Shown here piece by piece: positions 36,522 to 46,442 of a stretch of DNA of 64,000 bases; positions within the stretch are counted from its first letter, which is position 1, and each line of letters opens with the position of its first letter. The translations under genes and the position numbers were made by a program. This DNA comes from Prevotella sp. (lineage in GTDB: Bacteria > Bacteroidota > Bacteroidia > Bacteroidales > Dysgonomonadaceae), in assembly GCA_031271965.1 (NCBI GenBank), contig JAISUS010000028.1, positions 452,517 to 516,516 on the forward strand, written 5' to 3'. Below the pieces are notes generated by a model that was given only the letters and a program-made list of their open reading frames with translations, was not told the DNA's origin and did no database searches.

Positions 36522-37708
36522 ATATTATTGTTTCCTTTCATCACATGGATTGTATTGAAATCATCAATTTTTATTTCTATATCTTGTTCTAATGTAAAGT
36601 CGTTTTCTTGTATAGCTTCTATAAATATCAGGCGGCTTTCGTCCGAAACTGCATTAAACACAAGAGACGCATTTGTATTCAAAACGGGCTTTATTTTGCT
36701 TACTATTTCCTTCATCTTTCCGCCATGCCCACCAATAAAAACTGCATCGGGACGAGATAAATCGCTTATATTCATATCCAGAAAATCTCCGGTATAGTAT
36801 TCGATACCCGGTGTTCCAAATTTCTGCATATTGGTTTCTATCAGTTTAATACCTTCTGCCCGCTTTTCGAAAGCAAAGATATGAAGATGAGGAAACTGCA
36901 TCTTAGCCTCCACAGACACCGACCCTGTACAAAAACCAATATCCCAGAATGTGGATTTGCCGCGCAAATCCAACAGGCTCAACGAGAGTAGACGCACCGG
37001 CATCTTTGTTATCATTTTTACCCTCCCATCCAATAGATTGAATTCGCTTTCGGATATACCAAACGGACGTGGACGTGTATTTGTTTTCTGCAAGATAATA
37101 TTGTTCGGAAAAGAAAAAGGCCGGTTCTCTATATCTTTCAGATTATATGTGCTATATTTTTCCTGTTCTCTGTTGCCTAATAATTCGCCAACCGACATCA
37201 CATAATTATTATATCCATATCTTAGCATTCGTTGGGCGATAGACTGCGGAGTATGTTCTTTATTATCGGTCAGCACACCGATTTTATCATATCCCATAAT
37301 CAGCGCTTCATCGAATTTATGCCATGGACGTCCGGTAAGCGAAACGATATGCATATCCTGATAAGGCAGAAGCAGACGGTGAGCCAACAATTGCAATGAG
37401 TTGAAATAAGGATACAAAAACACCTCTGCCGCCGGCATCATACGCTGAATAGTATTTGCAAAACCGAAAAACAAGGGATCACCGGATGCAAACACAACAA
37501 CTTCTTCATATGCTCCGTATTGCCCGAAGACATCAGTTAAAGGAACTTTTATATCAATCCAGCAATAGTAGTCAGGTAGAAACCGTTTCACTATTTCGTG
37601 ATGCCTTGCCCCTCCCGAGAAAACAGAATGAGAATTTATCAGATCTGTTATTTCAGGGGTGAAATATTGCTCCTGATTATCGTCTATGCCTATTACAAAA
37701 AACTTCAT
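36518..37708 (-). CDS. cbiET: Cobalt-precorrin-7 C5,C15-methyltransferase (decarboxylating), CbiET fusion
   Basis: Fused CbiE (about 1-200, tetrapyrrole methylase fold, FASGDPLFFGFA) and CbiT (about 215-396, Rossmann methyltransferase with FWDIGFCTGSVSVEA). Adds methyl groups at C5 and C15 and decarboxylates the C12 acetate. Start at 37708 (MKFFVIGIDDN) leaves an 8-bp gap after cbiB; an upstream in-frame start at 37747 would overlap cbiB. In CbiT the usual glycine-rich DIGAGTG is DIGFCTG, a mild departure in the SAM loop. Confidence 0.93.
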   Translation of the reverse strand: MKFFVIGIDDNQEQYFTPEITDLINSHSVFSGGARHHEIVKRFLPDYYCWIDIKVPLTDVFGQYGAYEEVVVFASGDPLFFGFANTIQRMMPAAEVFLYPYFNSLQLLAHRLLLPYQDMHIVSLTGRPWHKFDEALIMGYDKIGVLTDNKEHTPQSIAQRMLRYGYNNYVMSVGELLGNREQEKYSTYNLKDIENRPFSFPNNIILQKTNTRPRPFGISESEFNLLDGRVKMITKMPVRLLSLSLLDLRGKSTFWDIGFCTGSVSVEAKMQFPHLHIFAFEKRAEGIKLIETNMQKFGTPGIEYYTGDFLDMNISDLSRPDAVFIGGHGGKMKEIVSKIKPVLNTNASLVFNAVSDESRLIFIEAIQENDFTLEQDIEIKIDDFNTIHVMKGNNNI

Positions 37709-37716
37709 AGCAGCTT

Positions 37717-38664
37717 CTATCTTATTATAAAACAAACAACTGACCAAACAAAGATAAGCAATATCAGCATCAGCATTTCACTCTTCATATTGATGCCAAT
37801 GGCCATTCGCATATCAGAGGTCATTATCTGCCTGTCATTATTTCCAATATAAGGTTTATTGACAACATTGCCGAAGTATATGTTTGGCCCACCGAAGCGA
37901 CAATTCAATATACCCGCCAAAGCCGATTCGGGGTATCCCGAATTAGGACTGGCATGCTGTCGTCCATATTTTTTGACGAAAGAAAATATCGTCAGATCTC
38001 CTTTACTCAATATCATAAGGGTAGCCGTCAGGCGTGCCGGAATATAATTGGCTGCATCGTCTATTCGGGCAGCCCAGCACCCAAACTGCCTATAACGTTC
38101 CGATTTGTAACCAATCATCGAATCGAAGGTATTTATCATCTTATATGCCATCATTCCCGCAGCACCCAGCAGCATATACCAAAACAAGGGTGCGATAACA
38201 CCATCACTCAAATTCTCCGAAAGAGTTTCTAACGCAGCAGTACGGATTTGTTGCGGCGATAATCCGGAAGTATCGCGCCCGACAATACGTGCAACTTGCT
38301 TGCGTCCGTCCTCGACCGAACGGTCAACAGCAAGAAATACATCTTTCACCTCATCGGCCAGTGTTTTTCCGGCAAGACAATAAAATACTATAACAGAGTT
38401 AAAAACAATAGCCAACCAGAAGTTTACACGATAAAGGAAGTACACAGCCACACCTGTAATAACGAATGTAAGGAGAATAAGAAACAGTGAAAAAAAGCCA
38501 CCTTTAAACATACGACTGTTTCCTTTATTAAGTTTTTCCTCGCCCCACGCAATGATTTTTCCGAAAAGGACAACCGGATGCGGCAACCATATGGGATCAC
38601 CCAAAATGCGGTCGAGCAGCCACCCGATAAGTACAGGCAAAACGATGAACAATGCTATATCCAT
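37717..38664 (-). CDS. cbiB: Adenosylcobinamide-phosphate synthase
   Basis: Inner-membrane enzyme attaching aminopropanol phosphate to adenosylcobyric acid. 315 aa with four or five membrane segments; family motifs GWLLDRILGDPIWLPHPV at the start, ETLSENLSDGVIAPLFWY and the middle NTFDSMIGYKSERY are present. Start overlaps the end of cobD by 10 bp; the next gene cbiET starts 8 bp after the stop. Confidence 0.95.
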   Translation of the reverse strand: MDIALFIVLPVLIGWLLDRILGDPIWLPHPVVLFGKIIAWGEEKLNKGNSRMFKGGFFSLFLILLTFVITGVAVYFLYRVNFWLAIVFNSVIVFYCLAGKTLADEVKDVFLAVDRSVEDGRKQVARIVGRDTSGLSPQQIRTAALETLSENLSDGVIAPLFWYMLLGAAGMMAYKMINTFDSMIGYKSERYRQFGCWAARIDDAANYIPARLTATLMILSKGDLTIFSFVKKYGRQHASPNSGYPESALAGILNCRFGGPNIYFGNVVNKPYIGNNDRQIMTSDMRMAIGINMKSEMLMLILLIFVWSVVCFIIR

Positions 38665-39650
38665 TCTTTTATAGCTTTTATCAGGTTATTATTCTCATCA
38701 AACGACTGTGTTGCCACGCGAAAATAATGTTCGTCCAATCCTCTGAAATTGGCGGCATCGCGTATCAATATTCCATGATTATCTATCAGATATGATTTTA
38801 AGTCTTTTGCCGTTCGCCCCGCCAGTTTACATAAAAAAAAATTAGTATCTTCTCTATATACATTCAACCCTTTTATTTTATCCAATTCATAGGCAAAACG
38901 ATTTGTTTCATCCAGATATGATTGAATATTTAAAGGAAAATCATTTTGTAATAAATATTTTCCCGCTTCTATCGCCAATTGATTGACAGACCAAGGCATA
39001 CAATATTTCCGCACCTTATCTATAACAGATTCGCAACCCGTAATGTATCCTAAGCGTAGCCCGGGAATAACATAACGCTTTGTCATCGAGTGAAGAAGTA
39101 TCACATTAGGATATGCGGTAGCTTCGTCCATTTGCAATGTTTCCATCAATGTGAAAAACCCATACGACTGATCGATAACAAATATTATCCGGGGAAACCT
39201 CTTTATGATGTCTAGAAGCAAAAGCTTATCTGTGGTTTTCCCTGTAGGGTTGTTAGGATTGCAAAGCCAGACCAAATCTGAATTTCCGTCAAAATCGGAT
39301 AATAGATTCAAGAACCGCAATTTGTGTTCATTGACCTTGCAGGCATCCTCGTATTCGCTGAAAGTAGGAATGACTATCGATGAATTTTTACCTCTGAAAG
39401 CCTGCGCTATGAGGTAAATTGCTTCGGTTGCGCCATTCGTTAAACAAATATTTTCCGATGAGATATTATTCTTTTTGCTGATAAGGGATGCCAGCGATGC
39501 AGCATCGGGCTCAGGGTAACTATGTATAGAGGAAATGTGTTCACGCAAATGCGTGTCAAGTTCGGACACATCAAATCCATTGTAAATATTTGAGCTAAAA
39601 TTACTCACAATCGTTTTCCCATATATATCGTCACCATGCCCGTTAATCAT
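38655..39650 (-). CDS. cobD: Threonine-phosphate decarboxylase (PLP aminotransferase fold)
   Basis: Makes (R)-1-amino-2-propanol O-2-phosphate from L-threonine phosphate for CbiB. 331 aa, fold-type I PLP enzyme with NPNNPTGKT, VIDQSYGFF and the PLP lysine in LHSMTKRYVIPGLRLGY. Histidinol-phosphate aminotransferase is the near relative; operon position between cbiP and cbiB supports CobD. Overlaps cbiP by 4 bp. No pduX-like threonine kinase lies nearby. Confidence 0.92.
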   Translation of the reverse strand: MINGHGDDIYGKTIVSNFSSNIYNGFDVSELDTHLREHISSIHSYPEPDAASLASLISKKNNISSENICLTNGATEAIYLIAQAFRGKNSSIVIPTFSEYEDACKVNEHKLRFLNLLSDFDGNSDLVWLCNPNNPTGKTTDKLLLLDIIKRFPRIIFVIDQSYGFFTLMETLQMDEATAYPNVILLHSMTKRYVIPGLRLGYITGCESVIDKVRKYCMPWSVNQLAIEAGKYLLQNDFPLNIQSYLDETNRFAYELDKIKGLNVYREDTNFFLCKLAGRTAKDLKSYLIDNHGILIRDAANFRGLDEHYFRVATQSFDENNNLIKAIKEWI

Positions 39651-41140
39651 ACACTATCTGTCGTCATTATTTTATAAACCAAATCCATATCCACGTACTT
39701 GCGTACATGGTCAGCCAATTTATCATATTGTTCTTCCTTGAATTGCTTATAATCAAAAACCGTTTTGTTTAACTTTCCGGCATAAGGTTCAAGAATATAA
39801 TCTATTACTGCCTTATTGTCCAATATGCCATGAACATAAGTTCCGAAACACTTATTATCGACAAAATAGCCGTCCATTGTTCCGTCCTTAAGCCTGTTTA
39901 CAGGCGAGCCTTTCTCTTTTTCGTCAGGCAAAGTCGTTCCCATATGTATTTCATATCCGCTACATACAGAATCATCGTCAAGAAAAGAAAACTGAACCTG
40001 ACGCGTTACCTTTTCCCCTCCTATCGTTGTAGATACAGGCAATAAACCTAATCCCGGCAAGCGGTCTATATCACCTTCGATATGCAAAGGATCACAAACC
40101 TCCAATCCCATCATCTGATACCCCCCACAGATGCCGACAACTGTAGCCCCATCTTTATGCGCCTGAACAATACTTTGTGCAACACCGTTTTTCCGTAATT
40201 CGTATAAATCGGAAATAGTATTTTTACTTCCAGGTATGAGAATGATATCGGCTTTCTTTATTTCATCGGTATTATTTGTATAGAAGAGATGCACACGAGG
40301 GTCACGCTCCAAAGCATTGAAGTCGGTAAAGTTGGACAAATGTCTGAGCAAAACTACCGCTATATTTATTTTACCTTGCGAGGCCTGAAGGTTTTTCGTT
40401 TGCAACATCACCGAATCTTCCTCTTCTATATAAATATCTTTATAGTAAGGCACTACTCCGATAACCGGAACACCGCACAAACCTTCGAGCATTTTTATAC
40501 CCGATTCGAACAGACGTATATCTCCCCTGAATTTATTGATAAGAATGCCTTTTATATATTTTCTTTCTTCTTCGGATAGCAGCATCACCGAACCATAGAC
40601 CGAAGCAAACACTCCACCCCTATCAATATCGGCTACCAAAATCACATTTGCTCCGGCATGAATTGCCATCGGCATATTTACCAGATCGGTATCGCGCAAA
40701 TTTATTTCCGATATACTTCCCGCACCTTCCATCACAATAGGATTGTAACAGGTAGCCAGCCGGTCGAAAGCATCGTTTACAGCATCGCAAAATTTACGTC
40801 TTCCATCTGTTTTGAAGTATTGGTAAGCGTCCTGATTGCCATAAGGCCGTCCGTTGAGTACCACCTGACAGACTTTGTCGGAAGATGGTTTCAACAATAT
40901 GGGGTTCATATCGGTATGGCATTCTATGCCGGCCGCCTCGGCCTGTACGGCCTGTGCACGTCCAATTTCAAGACCTTCGGGTGTAGCATACGAGTTTAGA
41001 GCCATATTTTGTGCTTTGAAGGGTGCCGGATGGTAACCATCTTGTCTGAATATGCGACAAAATGCAGTGGCTATAATACTTTTGCCTACATCGCTGCCCG
41101 TTCCGGCAAACATAATCGGACGCAAACCTTTATCAGACAT
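39647..41140 (-). CDS. cbiP: Cobyric acid synthase (glutamine-hydrolysing)
   Basis: Amidates side chains b, d, e and g of adenosylcobyrinic acid a,c-diamide using glutamine and ATP. The N-terminal DTBS-like ATPase half begins MFAGTGSDVGKSIIATAF; the C-terminal glutamine amidotransferase half has the nucleophile in GICGGYQMMG and the histidine in YVHGILDN. 497 aa is typical. Overlaps the cbiH-cbiC gene by 8 bp. Confidence 0.96.
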   Translation of the reverse strand: MSDKGLRPIMFAGTGSDVGKSIIATAFCRIFRQDGYHPAPFKAQNMALNSYATPEGLEIGRAQAVQAEAAGIECHTDMNPILLKPSSDKVCQVVLNGRPYGNQDAYQYFKTDGRRKFCDAVNDAFDRLATCYNPIVMEGAGSISEINLRDTDLVNMPMAIHAGANVILVADIDRGGVFASVYGSVMLLSEEERKYIKGILINKFRGDIRLFESGIKMLEGLCGVPVIGVVPYYKDIYIEEEDSVMLQTKNLQASQGKINIAVVLLRHLSNFTDFNALERDPRVHLFYTNNTDEIKKADIILIPGSKNTISDLYELRKNGVAQSIVQAHKDGATVVGICGGYQMMGLEVCDPLHIEGDIDRLPGLGLLPVSTTIGGEKVTRQVQFSFLDDDSVCSGYEIHMGTTLPDEKEKGSPVNRLKDGTMDGYFVDNKCFGTYVHGILDNKAVIDYILEPYAGKLNKTVFDYKQFKEEQYDKLADHVRKYVDMDLVYKIMTTDSV

Positions 41141-42545
41141 CTCTTCCGGGTTTTAGCTGTTCGGCATCATCAAAAGTCAATATAGAGTTTATGAGTGTAG
41201 CAGCCAAATTGCTGCCTCCCTTTCGTCCGTCTACTATCAACTTCGGTATATTTTTAAACGGCTTAACCATATGTTTCGATTCACATACGTTGACAAATCC
41301 TACAGGTGCCGCAACTATTCCCGCCGGATGGGCTTTGCCTTTACGAGTCAGTTCACATAATTCGATTAATGCAGTCGGTGCATTTCCGAAAGCAAATAGT
41401 GCATCGGGATGCTCCTCCACAGCCAGGCGAATACCTGCTTGTGTACGTGTTATGCCTTTTTCTTTAGCCATTTCAGCGACACGCGGGTCATGCAAATAAC
41501 ATTTGGCTTCTATACCTAATCGTTCCAATGCACCTTTACGGATACCTGATGTCACCATTGTCACATCTGAGATGATATGCTTAATTTTACCTTCGGCACA
41601 TTGCCGATATAGTTTTTCTACCGCACCCTCATCTACATAAAGGATACTCTCCATGTCGAAATCAGCAGTAGTATGAATAGCATGTAGTAACGCCCATTTT
41701 TTATCCAAAGGAATATTACGGTTTTTAAGTTCACTGTCGATAGTCCTAAAGCTGCGGATCATTATATCCTGTCCAAGATTTTTCGCACCGCAGCCGACAT
41801 CCTCCTTGTAATATCCGCGAGGAGTAATAAATTTGTCTTCAACAGAAATATAAGACTGCGAATTACCTATTATCACAATGGTAAACATATCCACTTCTTC
41901 AGGATCGAACTGAGCGAGAGTAGTTACTTTAATATCCTGCTCTTCGCGTCCGGCCTGCCGTACATACCCCACAGGAGTATCAGGTGAACGGCTTTGCAAA
42001 AATATCTCCTGCAAACGATACAGTTGCCAGTATCGTCCGTTACTTTTGGGATTGTAAACAGCTGTAACAAAATCGGCCGATGAGGCAGCAGATATCCGTC
42101 TTTCTATTTTATCCCAAGGTGTCATCAGGTCGGAAAGGGAAATCACACAAAAATCGTGACCGACAGGACAGCCCAGCAACGCCGCAGCTTTCTGGAAAGC
42201 ACTGATTCCGGGCAATACTTCCAACTCCACATTGCTATTCCGTTCTGCTTTCATTTCGTAAACAAGCGGTGCCATACCGTATATTCCGGCATCCCCGGAA
42301 CTGATGACACAAACGATTTTGCCCTGTTCGGCGTATTCGAAAGCCTGTAAAGCCCGCTCGCGTTCTTTCTTCATTCCGCTATCTATACAGAGAGTATCTG
42401 CCTTGATTATATCTTCAACAAAGCGGAAATAATATTTATAACCCACTATAATATCTGATAACTTTACGGCTTCAAACACTGCCGGAGTTATATCCTCTTT
42501 CGAACCGGGGCCGATACCTGCAACTATGATTTTTCCTAATGACAT
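41133..42545 (-). CDS. cbiH: CbiH-CbiC fusion: cobalt-factor III C17-methyltransferase / cobalt-precorrin-8 methylmutase
   Basis: 470-aa fusion. Residues 1-245 are CbiH/CobJ (IIVAGIGPGSKEDIT, SSGDAGIYGMA), which methylates C17 with ring contraction. From about M262 it is CbiC/CobH (IMIRSFRTIDSE; catalytic histidine in LLHAIHTTADF), which moves the methyl from C11 to C12 in the last step to cobyrinate. The two reactions are not consecutive, so the fusion is not explained by direct channelling. Follows the PepSY gene by 16 bp. Confidence 0.94.
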   Translation of the reverse strand: MSLGKIIVAGIGPGSKEDITPAVFEAVKLSDIIVGYKYYFRFVEDIIKADTLCIDSGMKKERERALQAFEYAEQGKIVCVISSGDAGIYGMAPLVYEMKAERNSNVELEVLPGISAFQKAAALLGCPVGHDFCVISLSDLMTPWDKIERRISAASSADFVTAVYNPKSNGRYWQLYRLQEIFLQSRSPDTPVGYVRQAGREEQDIKVTTLAQFDPEEVDMFTIVIIGNSQSYISVEDKFITPRGYYKEDVGCGAKNLGQDIMIRSFRTIDSELKNRNIPLDKKWALLHAIHTTADFDMESILYVDEGAVEKLYRQCAEGKIKHIISDVTMVTSGIRKGALERLGIEAKCYLHDPRVAEMAKEKGITRTQAGIRLAVEEHPDALFAFGNAPTALIELCELTRKGKAHPAGIVAAPVGFVNVCESKHMVKPFKNIPKLIVDGRKGGSNLAATLINSILTFDDAEQLKPGRDV

Positions 42546-42561
42546 ATCTTATATAATATAA

Positions 42562-44019
42562 TTACAAAGTTACCTTTTTATTTTTCTTGAATTTTCTTTT
42601 AATGTATCTGACTCCTAAGTATAGACCTGTAAATGAAACCAATGTCCCTCCTATCATGGTAGTCCACATTACTATATTCCACAACACAGGCCTGTCGACC
42701 AAGCCCTTTATACTATATGCATGCAAAGCCCGGTATGTCCATTTCGAAACTCTCGAACTATTATTATAATACCGCACAGAACCTGTCTGTGGATTGACAT
42801 ACGACACGCTTCCATCGGCATCATTCACCTCAACTTTGTAAACAGGCAACGGAGACTCCATTTTTCGGGAAAGGTAATAATTATCAAAGTCAGTAAGTAA
42901 TGAGACTTTAACTTCCTGTCCGTGTATTTTCTCAAAACGCCTTCTTACATCCTGTTCAGTCAGGTTAAGAATACTTATATTTTCCGACGAAGCATTCAAA
43001 ACCACAACGCCTATATCTGTTGTAACTTTATACAAAGGGATGTCGCCGAACGAGTCCCAGTCTATACTTTTAACTGATTCCCGATAGTTTTTCAGTATTT
43101 CGTTACAGTCATATTTATACCGGTCGAGGCTGACAGAGCCATTCGACATCACTTTCCGCATCAATCCCCTATCATGTGTTTTTACCATCCAGTCGGGAAT
43201 GCCGACTAATGACATCATGCCACTGAATGTAAAGGTAAATACAAATATTCCGAAAAAGAAACCCAGAATATGGTGCCATTTGTAGAAAGTTTTTTTATAT
43301 GGGCTTCTCAGTTTTTTTTTGCTTTTATACTGAGTAATATATGCACGTATACCGAGTATTATACCCGATATGCAGACAATAAGCCCGATGACACACAGCA
43401 CGACAATCGTGTTGCTCCACAAATCGGTATTCTGTCGCAGCGATGTAAAATATATCCAGTGGGGAATTGGTCCCAGCCATGCCCAGAAACGGCTGTCCTT
43501 ATCCGTAAACTGTAATGCCTCTCCCGACTTTGACGACACATATAGTTCATGTTTATCCTTATCAGCAAAGTAGAATTTATAGATGGGCATATCTTTCTTC
43601 AGTTGTCCGAATGGTATCCACTGATCGAGTTGAGTTAGTGTATCTACTTTTTCGATAGAAGCATCACACCACAGCCCTGCATATTCAGTTAGCCGGTCAA
43701 ATGATTTAGCTCCCGACTCCGAAGTAAATTCTGGCATGTAATATGTACTATCTTCAGTGATTATCTGATAGACAGGCTGCATATCAATAACTTTCAGGTT
43801 CAGCTTCGTCGTTTTCAGACCCGATATGACATTCAGTATACTGTCGTTCCCTGATATGCTATCGGGTAATGCCTGCATAATCCTGTAACGGTCAGATGGC
43901 TTAACCCTCGGGAATGTGTGATATATCATTACAAACCCGGATAGAAACCACATCAAAAACAGTATGCTGAGGATAGTTCCCAGCATTCTGTGAATTGTAT
44001 AGCAAATACGTTTGAACAT
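42562..44019 (-). CDS. PepSY-associated transmembrane protein
   Basis: 485 aa, four membrane segments (about 8-32, 210-232, 248-272 and 445-470) with two periplasmic PepSY-type regions between them. Conserved histidines lie in or near the membrane (IHRMLG, YKWHHILG, LHAYS), like heme-ligating or ferric-reductase-type PepSY_TM proteins. It starts 6 bp after a TonB siderophore-type receptor, the standard pairing for reductive release of a metal from an imported chelate. Here the pair is inside a cobalamin-riboswitch operon, so the metal may be cobalt. Substrate not determinable. Confidence 0.85.
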   Translation of the reverse strand: MFKRICYTIHRMLGTILSILFLMWFLSGFVMIYHTFPRVKPSDRYRIMQALPDSISGNDSILNVISGLKTTKLNLKVIDMQPVYQIITEDSTYYMPEFTSESGAKSFDRLTEYAGLWCDASIEKVDTLTQLDQWIPFGQLKKDMPIYKFYFADKDKHELYVSSKSGEALQFTDKDSRFWAWLGPIPHWIYFTSLRQNTDLWSNTIVVLCVIGLIVCISGIILGIRAYITQYKSKKKLRSPYKKTFYKWHHILGFFFGIFVFTFTFSGMMSLVGIPDWMVKTHDRGLMRKVMSNGSVSLDRYKYDCNEILKNYRESVKSIDWDSFGDIPLYKVTTDIGVVVLNASSENISILNLTEQDVRRRFEKIHGQEVKVSLLTDFDNYYLSRKMESPLPVYKVEVNDADGSVSYVNPQTGSVRYYNNSSRVSKWTYRALHAYSIKGLVDRPVLWNIVMWTTMIGGTLVSFTGLYLGVRYIKRKFKKNKKVTL

Positions 44020-44025
44020 ATTATT

Positions 44026-46425
44026 TTAGAGCTTATATGAAACCGACACCAGATAATTACGGGGCATACTCGGCACAAGTTGTCGACCTAACGACTGATT
44101 GACATATTTTTCATTGAATAGGTTATTTACATTTCCGGTTAATGTAATCCCGCTGCCAAACGAATAACTTAATCCCAGATCTGTGATCCAGTATGCCGGA
44201 TAAAACATGTCTTTTGACAAGCTCTTATATACGTTATCGGTGTATGAAGTCGTAAAATGTACTCCTGCATTCTTGAAAATACCTTTAGTCGCTCTGTAGC
44301 TTCCTGCAAAGAATAAAGTATTTTTAGGTACCATTGCCAGACGCATCCCATCGTAAAGATTGGTATTAGGGTCAAGCATACCATTATCTTTCAGCCGCTG
44401 GATAACAGCATCGGAATAAGTAATAGTAGCGTCGGTATAACTATATCCAGCCATAAATTCGATGCCTGCAAGAGGAGTGAAGGTTACCTCCAAATCAAAT
44501 CCTTTCGAATCGGTACGGCCAATCATCGCACTTACAGTCTTTTCTTTACCGTCTTGAGGATCGGTGTATCCTGAATTAAGCGATTTCTTTTCATTGTTGC
44601 GTCTGATGAAGAAAACACTGGCTGTAGCCTGAAGCAGGTTTTTATAAGTATAGCGCGTACCTATTTCAGCCTGGAACCCTTTCAGTGGCTCATAAATTTG
44701 CTTACCGGGAGTAGGCTCGAAACGATTTCCGTCTGCATCGAGATATACAGTTGTTTCACTAAAGAAAGTCCGGTCTGGGAAGAAGAATGAAGCCATTGAG
44801 CCGTATACAGATAGTTCTTCAACCGGCATGTAAACCAGCCCTGCACGATATGTAAAAGCGGAAGTATTGGTTACACTATAATAATCCCGATCATCAGTAT
44901 CAAATTCTCTTTTACCATTATAAGTAGGTAAGGCATCCGGCTTACCTTTTTCATTCAATTTATAAGCACGCATATATTTATAGAAATCGTATCGTCCGGC
45001 AAGCATAACTTTAAGTTTCTCACTAACTTCAATCAAATCCTGAAAATAAATACCATGTGTGTAATCTCGTGTAACAATAGCCTTGCTGAACTTAGTCTCC
45101 ATATATCCCATACTATGAGGATCGTTGACAGCAACATGCGAATATAATCCGGGACCATACACATCATATTCGCTATTCAGTGGATCATTTTTGGGAGCAT
45201 TGTTATAGCCATTAAATGAAGTACGAAACATTTGAGAGAAAGCATAACCTCCTAAATAGTTATGTTTTATATTTCCTGTAGTAAAAATACCGGACAATTC
45301 CAATTGATCGCGAAGCATATTGGCAATATGAGAAAACCGAAGCGGTGATGAAAGATAAACACTGTCGAGACATATGTATTGCTTTTTGCTACCCGACATG
45401 TAATAATGTTTATAAATAGGATCTGAACTTTCGAGATAACTCAAAGTCTCTGTTCCAAAATAATTTATATCATCATAATTGAATGAAAAGTAGTTCCTAA
45501 GCTTCATATTCTTATTGAACTCTTTGTCATAACGCAACGATATATTCCATCCGTCATTTTTAAAGAAGTCAGACTCACTATTGTATCTGGCTTTTCTGTT
45601 TAGTCCCGGTTGCTGCTGCTCTTTAGCCAGGTAAACACTTCCATCTGCATTGTAAACCTCGCTCTTCATATTAGGAGGTAAACCTATTTCAGTTCCATAG
45701 AAATCGCGCTTAAATCCACCTCGTAAATTTAGACTGCTTGTTTTATCTATTTGCGTACCAAGAGCAAAATAACCGGAGAATCGTTTATTGCCATTATCGC
45801 GCCATCCATCCTGATCAGCGTAAAAAATATTTGCCCTATAATTAACCGGTCCTGCAAGCTTACCTCCAAAATCCATTAACGCTTGTTTATTTTCCCAATT
45901 TCCGTATGATATACGTGCATTGACTACTGGTTTTGCCGTAGGGGTTTTGCGAACAATGTTGATCATACCACCTACAACAGAGTGCCCATACAAAACAGAT
46001 GCCGGTCCTTTTAACAATTCGATGGATTCGATATCACTCAGGTCGGAAAAAGGGAACGAGTTTATAGTTGTACGTTCGTCGCGTACCCCGTCTACCATGA
46101 TGGGTGCACTGCTGAAGCCTCTGACCGTAAGCGTCTGGAACGCTCCATAGCTTGTGTTCATCTGTGCTCCCGGCAGAAATTTCATTGCATCTTGCAGATT
46201 GGTAATCCCTCTCATTTCGAGGGTGTTAGACGAAACGGTACTGACTGTAATAGGTAAATAGGTGATCGGAACATTCAGATCGAGCATTTTTACCGGCTTA
46301 ATCCCTCTTGCTGTAATTTCAACTTCCTTTATTTGGTGTATTGTATCGGTTATACTCTTGTTTTGTGCATTTACAGATAGTGCTGTAAGAATAAAAAGGC
46401 TTAAGGTAATATATATATTTTTCAT
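44026..46425 (-). CDS. TonB-dependent siderophore-type receptor
   Basis: 799-aa outer-membrane receptor of the FhuA-like type, with signal peptide (about 1-20, ending VNAQ), plug (about 45-165: QDAMKFLPGAQ, TLTVRGFSSAPIMVDGVRD, LLKGPASVLYGHSVVGGMINIV) and 22-strand barrel ending with SVSYKL. It lacks the carboxypeptidase-like N-terminal domain and differs clearly from the BtuB-like receptor two genes upstream. Located 17 bp after cbiK and 6 bp before the PepSY gene. A cobalt- or metal-chelate substrate is suggested by regulation, not by sequence. Confidence 0.9.
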   Translation of the reverse strand: MKNIYITLSLFILTALSVNAQNKSITDTIHQIKEVEITARGIKPVKMLDLNVPITYLPITVSTVSSNTLEMRGITNLQDAMKFLPGAQMNTSYGAFQTLTVRGFSSAPIMVDGVRDERTTINSFPFSDLSDIESIELLKGPASVLYGHSVVGGMINIVRKTPTAKPVVNARISYGNWENKQALMDFGGKLAGPVNYRANIFYADQDGWRDNGNKRFSGYFALGTQIDKTSSLNLRGGFKRDFYGTEIGLPPNMKSEVYNADGSVYLAKEQQQPGLNRKARYNSESDFFKNDGWNISLRYDKEFNKNMKLRNYFSFNYDDINYFGTETLSYLESSDPIYKHYYMSGSKKQYICLDSVYLSSPLRFSHIANMLRDQLELSGIFTTGNIKHNYLGGYAFSQMFRTSFNGYNNAPKNDPLNSEYDVYGPGLYSHVAVNDPHSMGYMETKFSKAIVTRDYTHGIYFQDLIEVSEKLKVMLAGRYDFYKYMRAYKLNEKGKPDALPTYNGKREFDTDDRDYYSVTNTSAFTYRAGLVYMPVEELSVYGSMASFFFPDRTFFSETTVYLDADGNRFEPTPGKQIYEPLKGFQAEIGTRYTYKNLLQATASVFFIRRNNEKKSLNSGYTDPQDGKEKTVSAMIGRTDSKGFDLEVTFTPLAGIEFMAGYSYTDATITYSDAVIQRLKDNGMLDPNTNLYDGMRLAMVPKNTLFFAGSYRATKGIFKNAGVHFTTSYTDNVYKSLSKDMFYPAYWITDLGLSYSFGSGITLTGNVNNLFNEKYVNQSLGRQLVPSMPRNYLVSVSYKL

Positions 46426-46442
46426 TGCTTGTTCTTTTTAGA

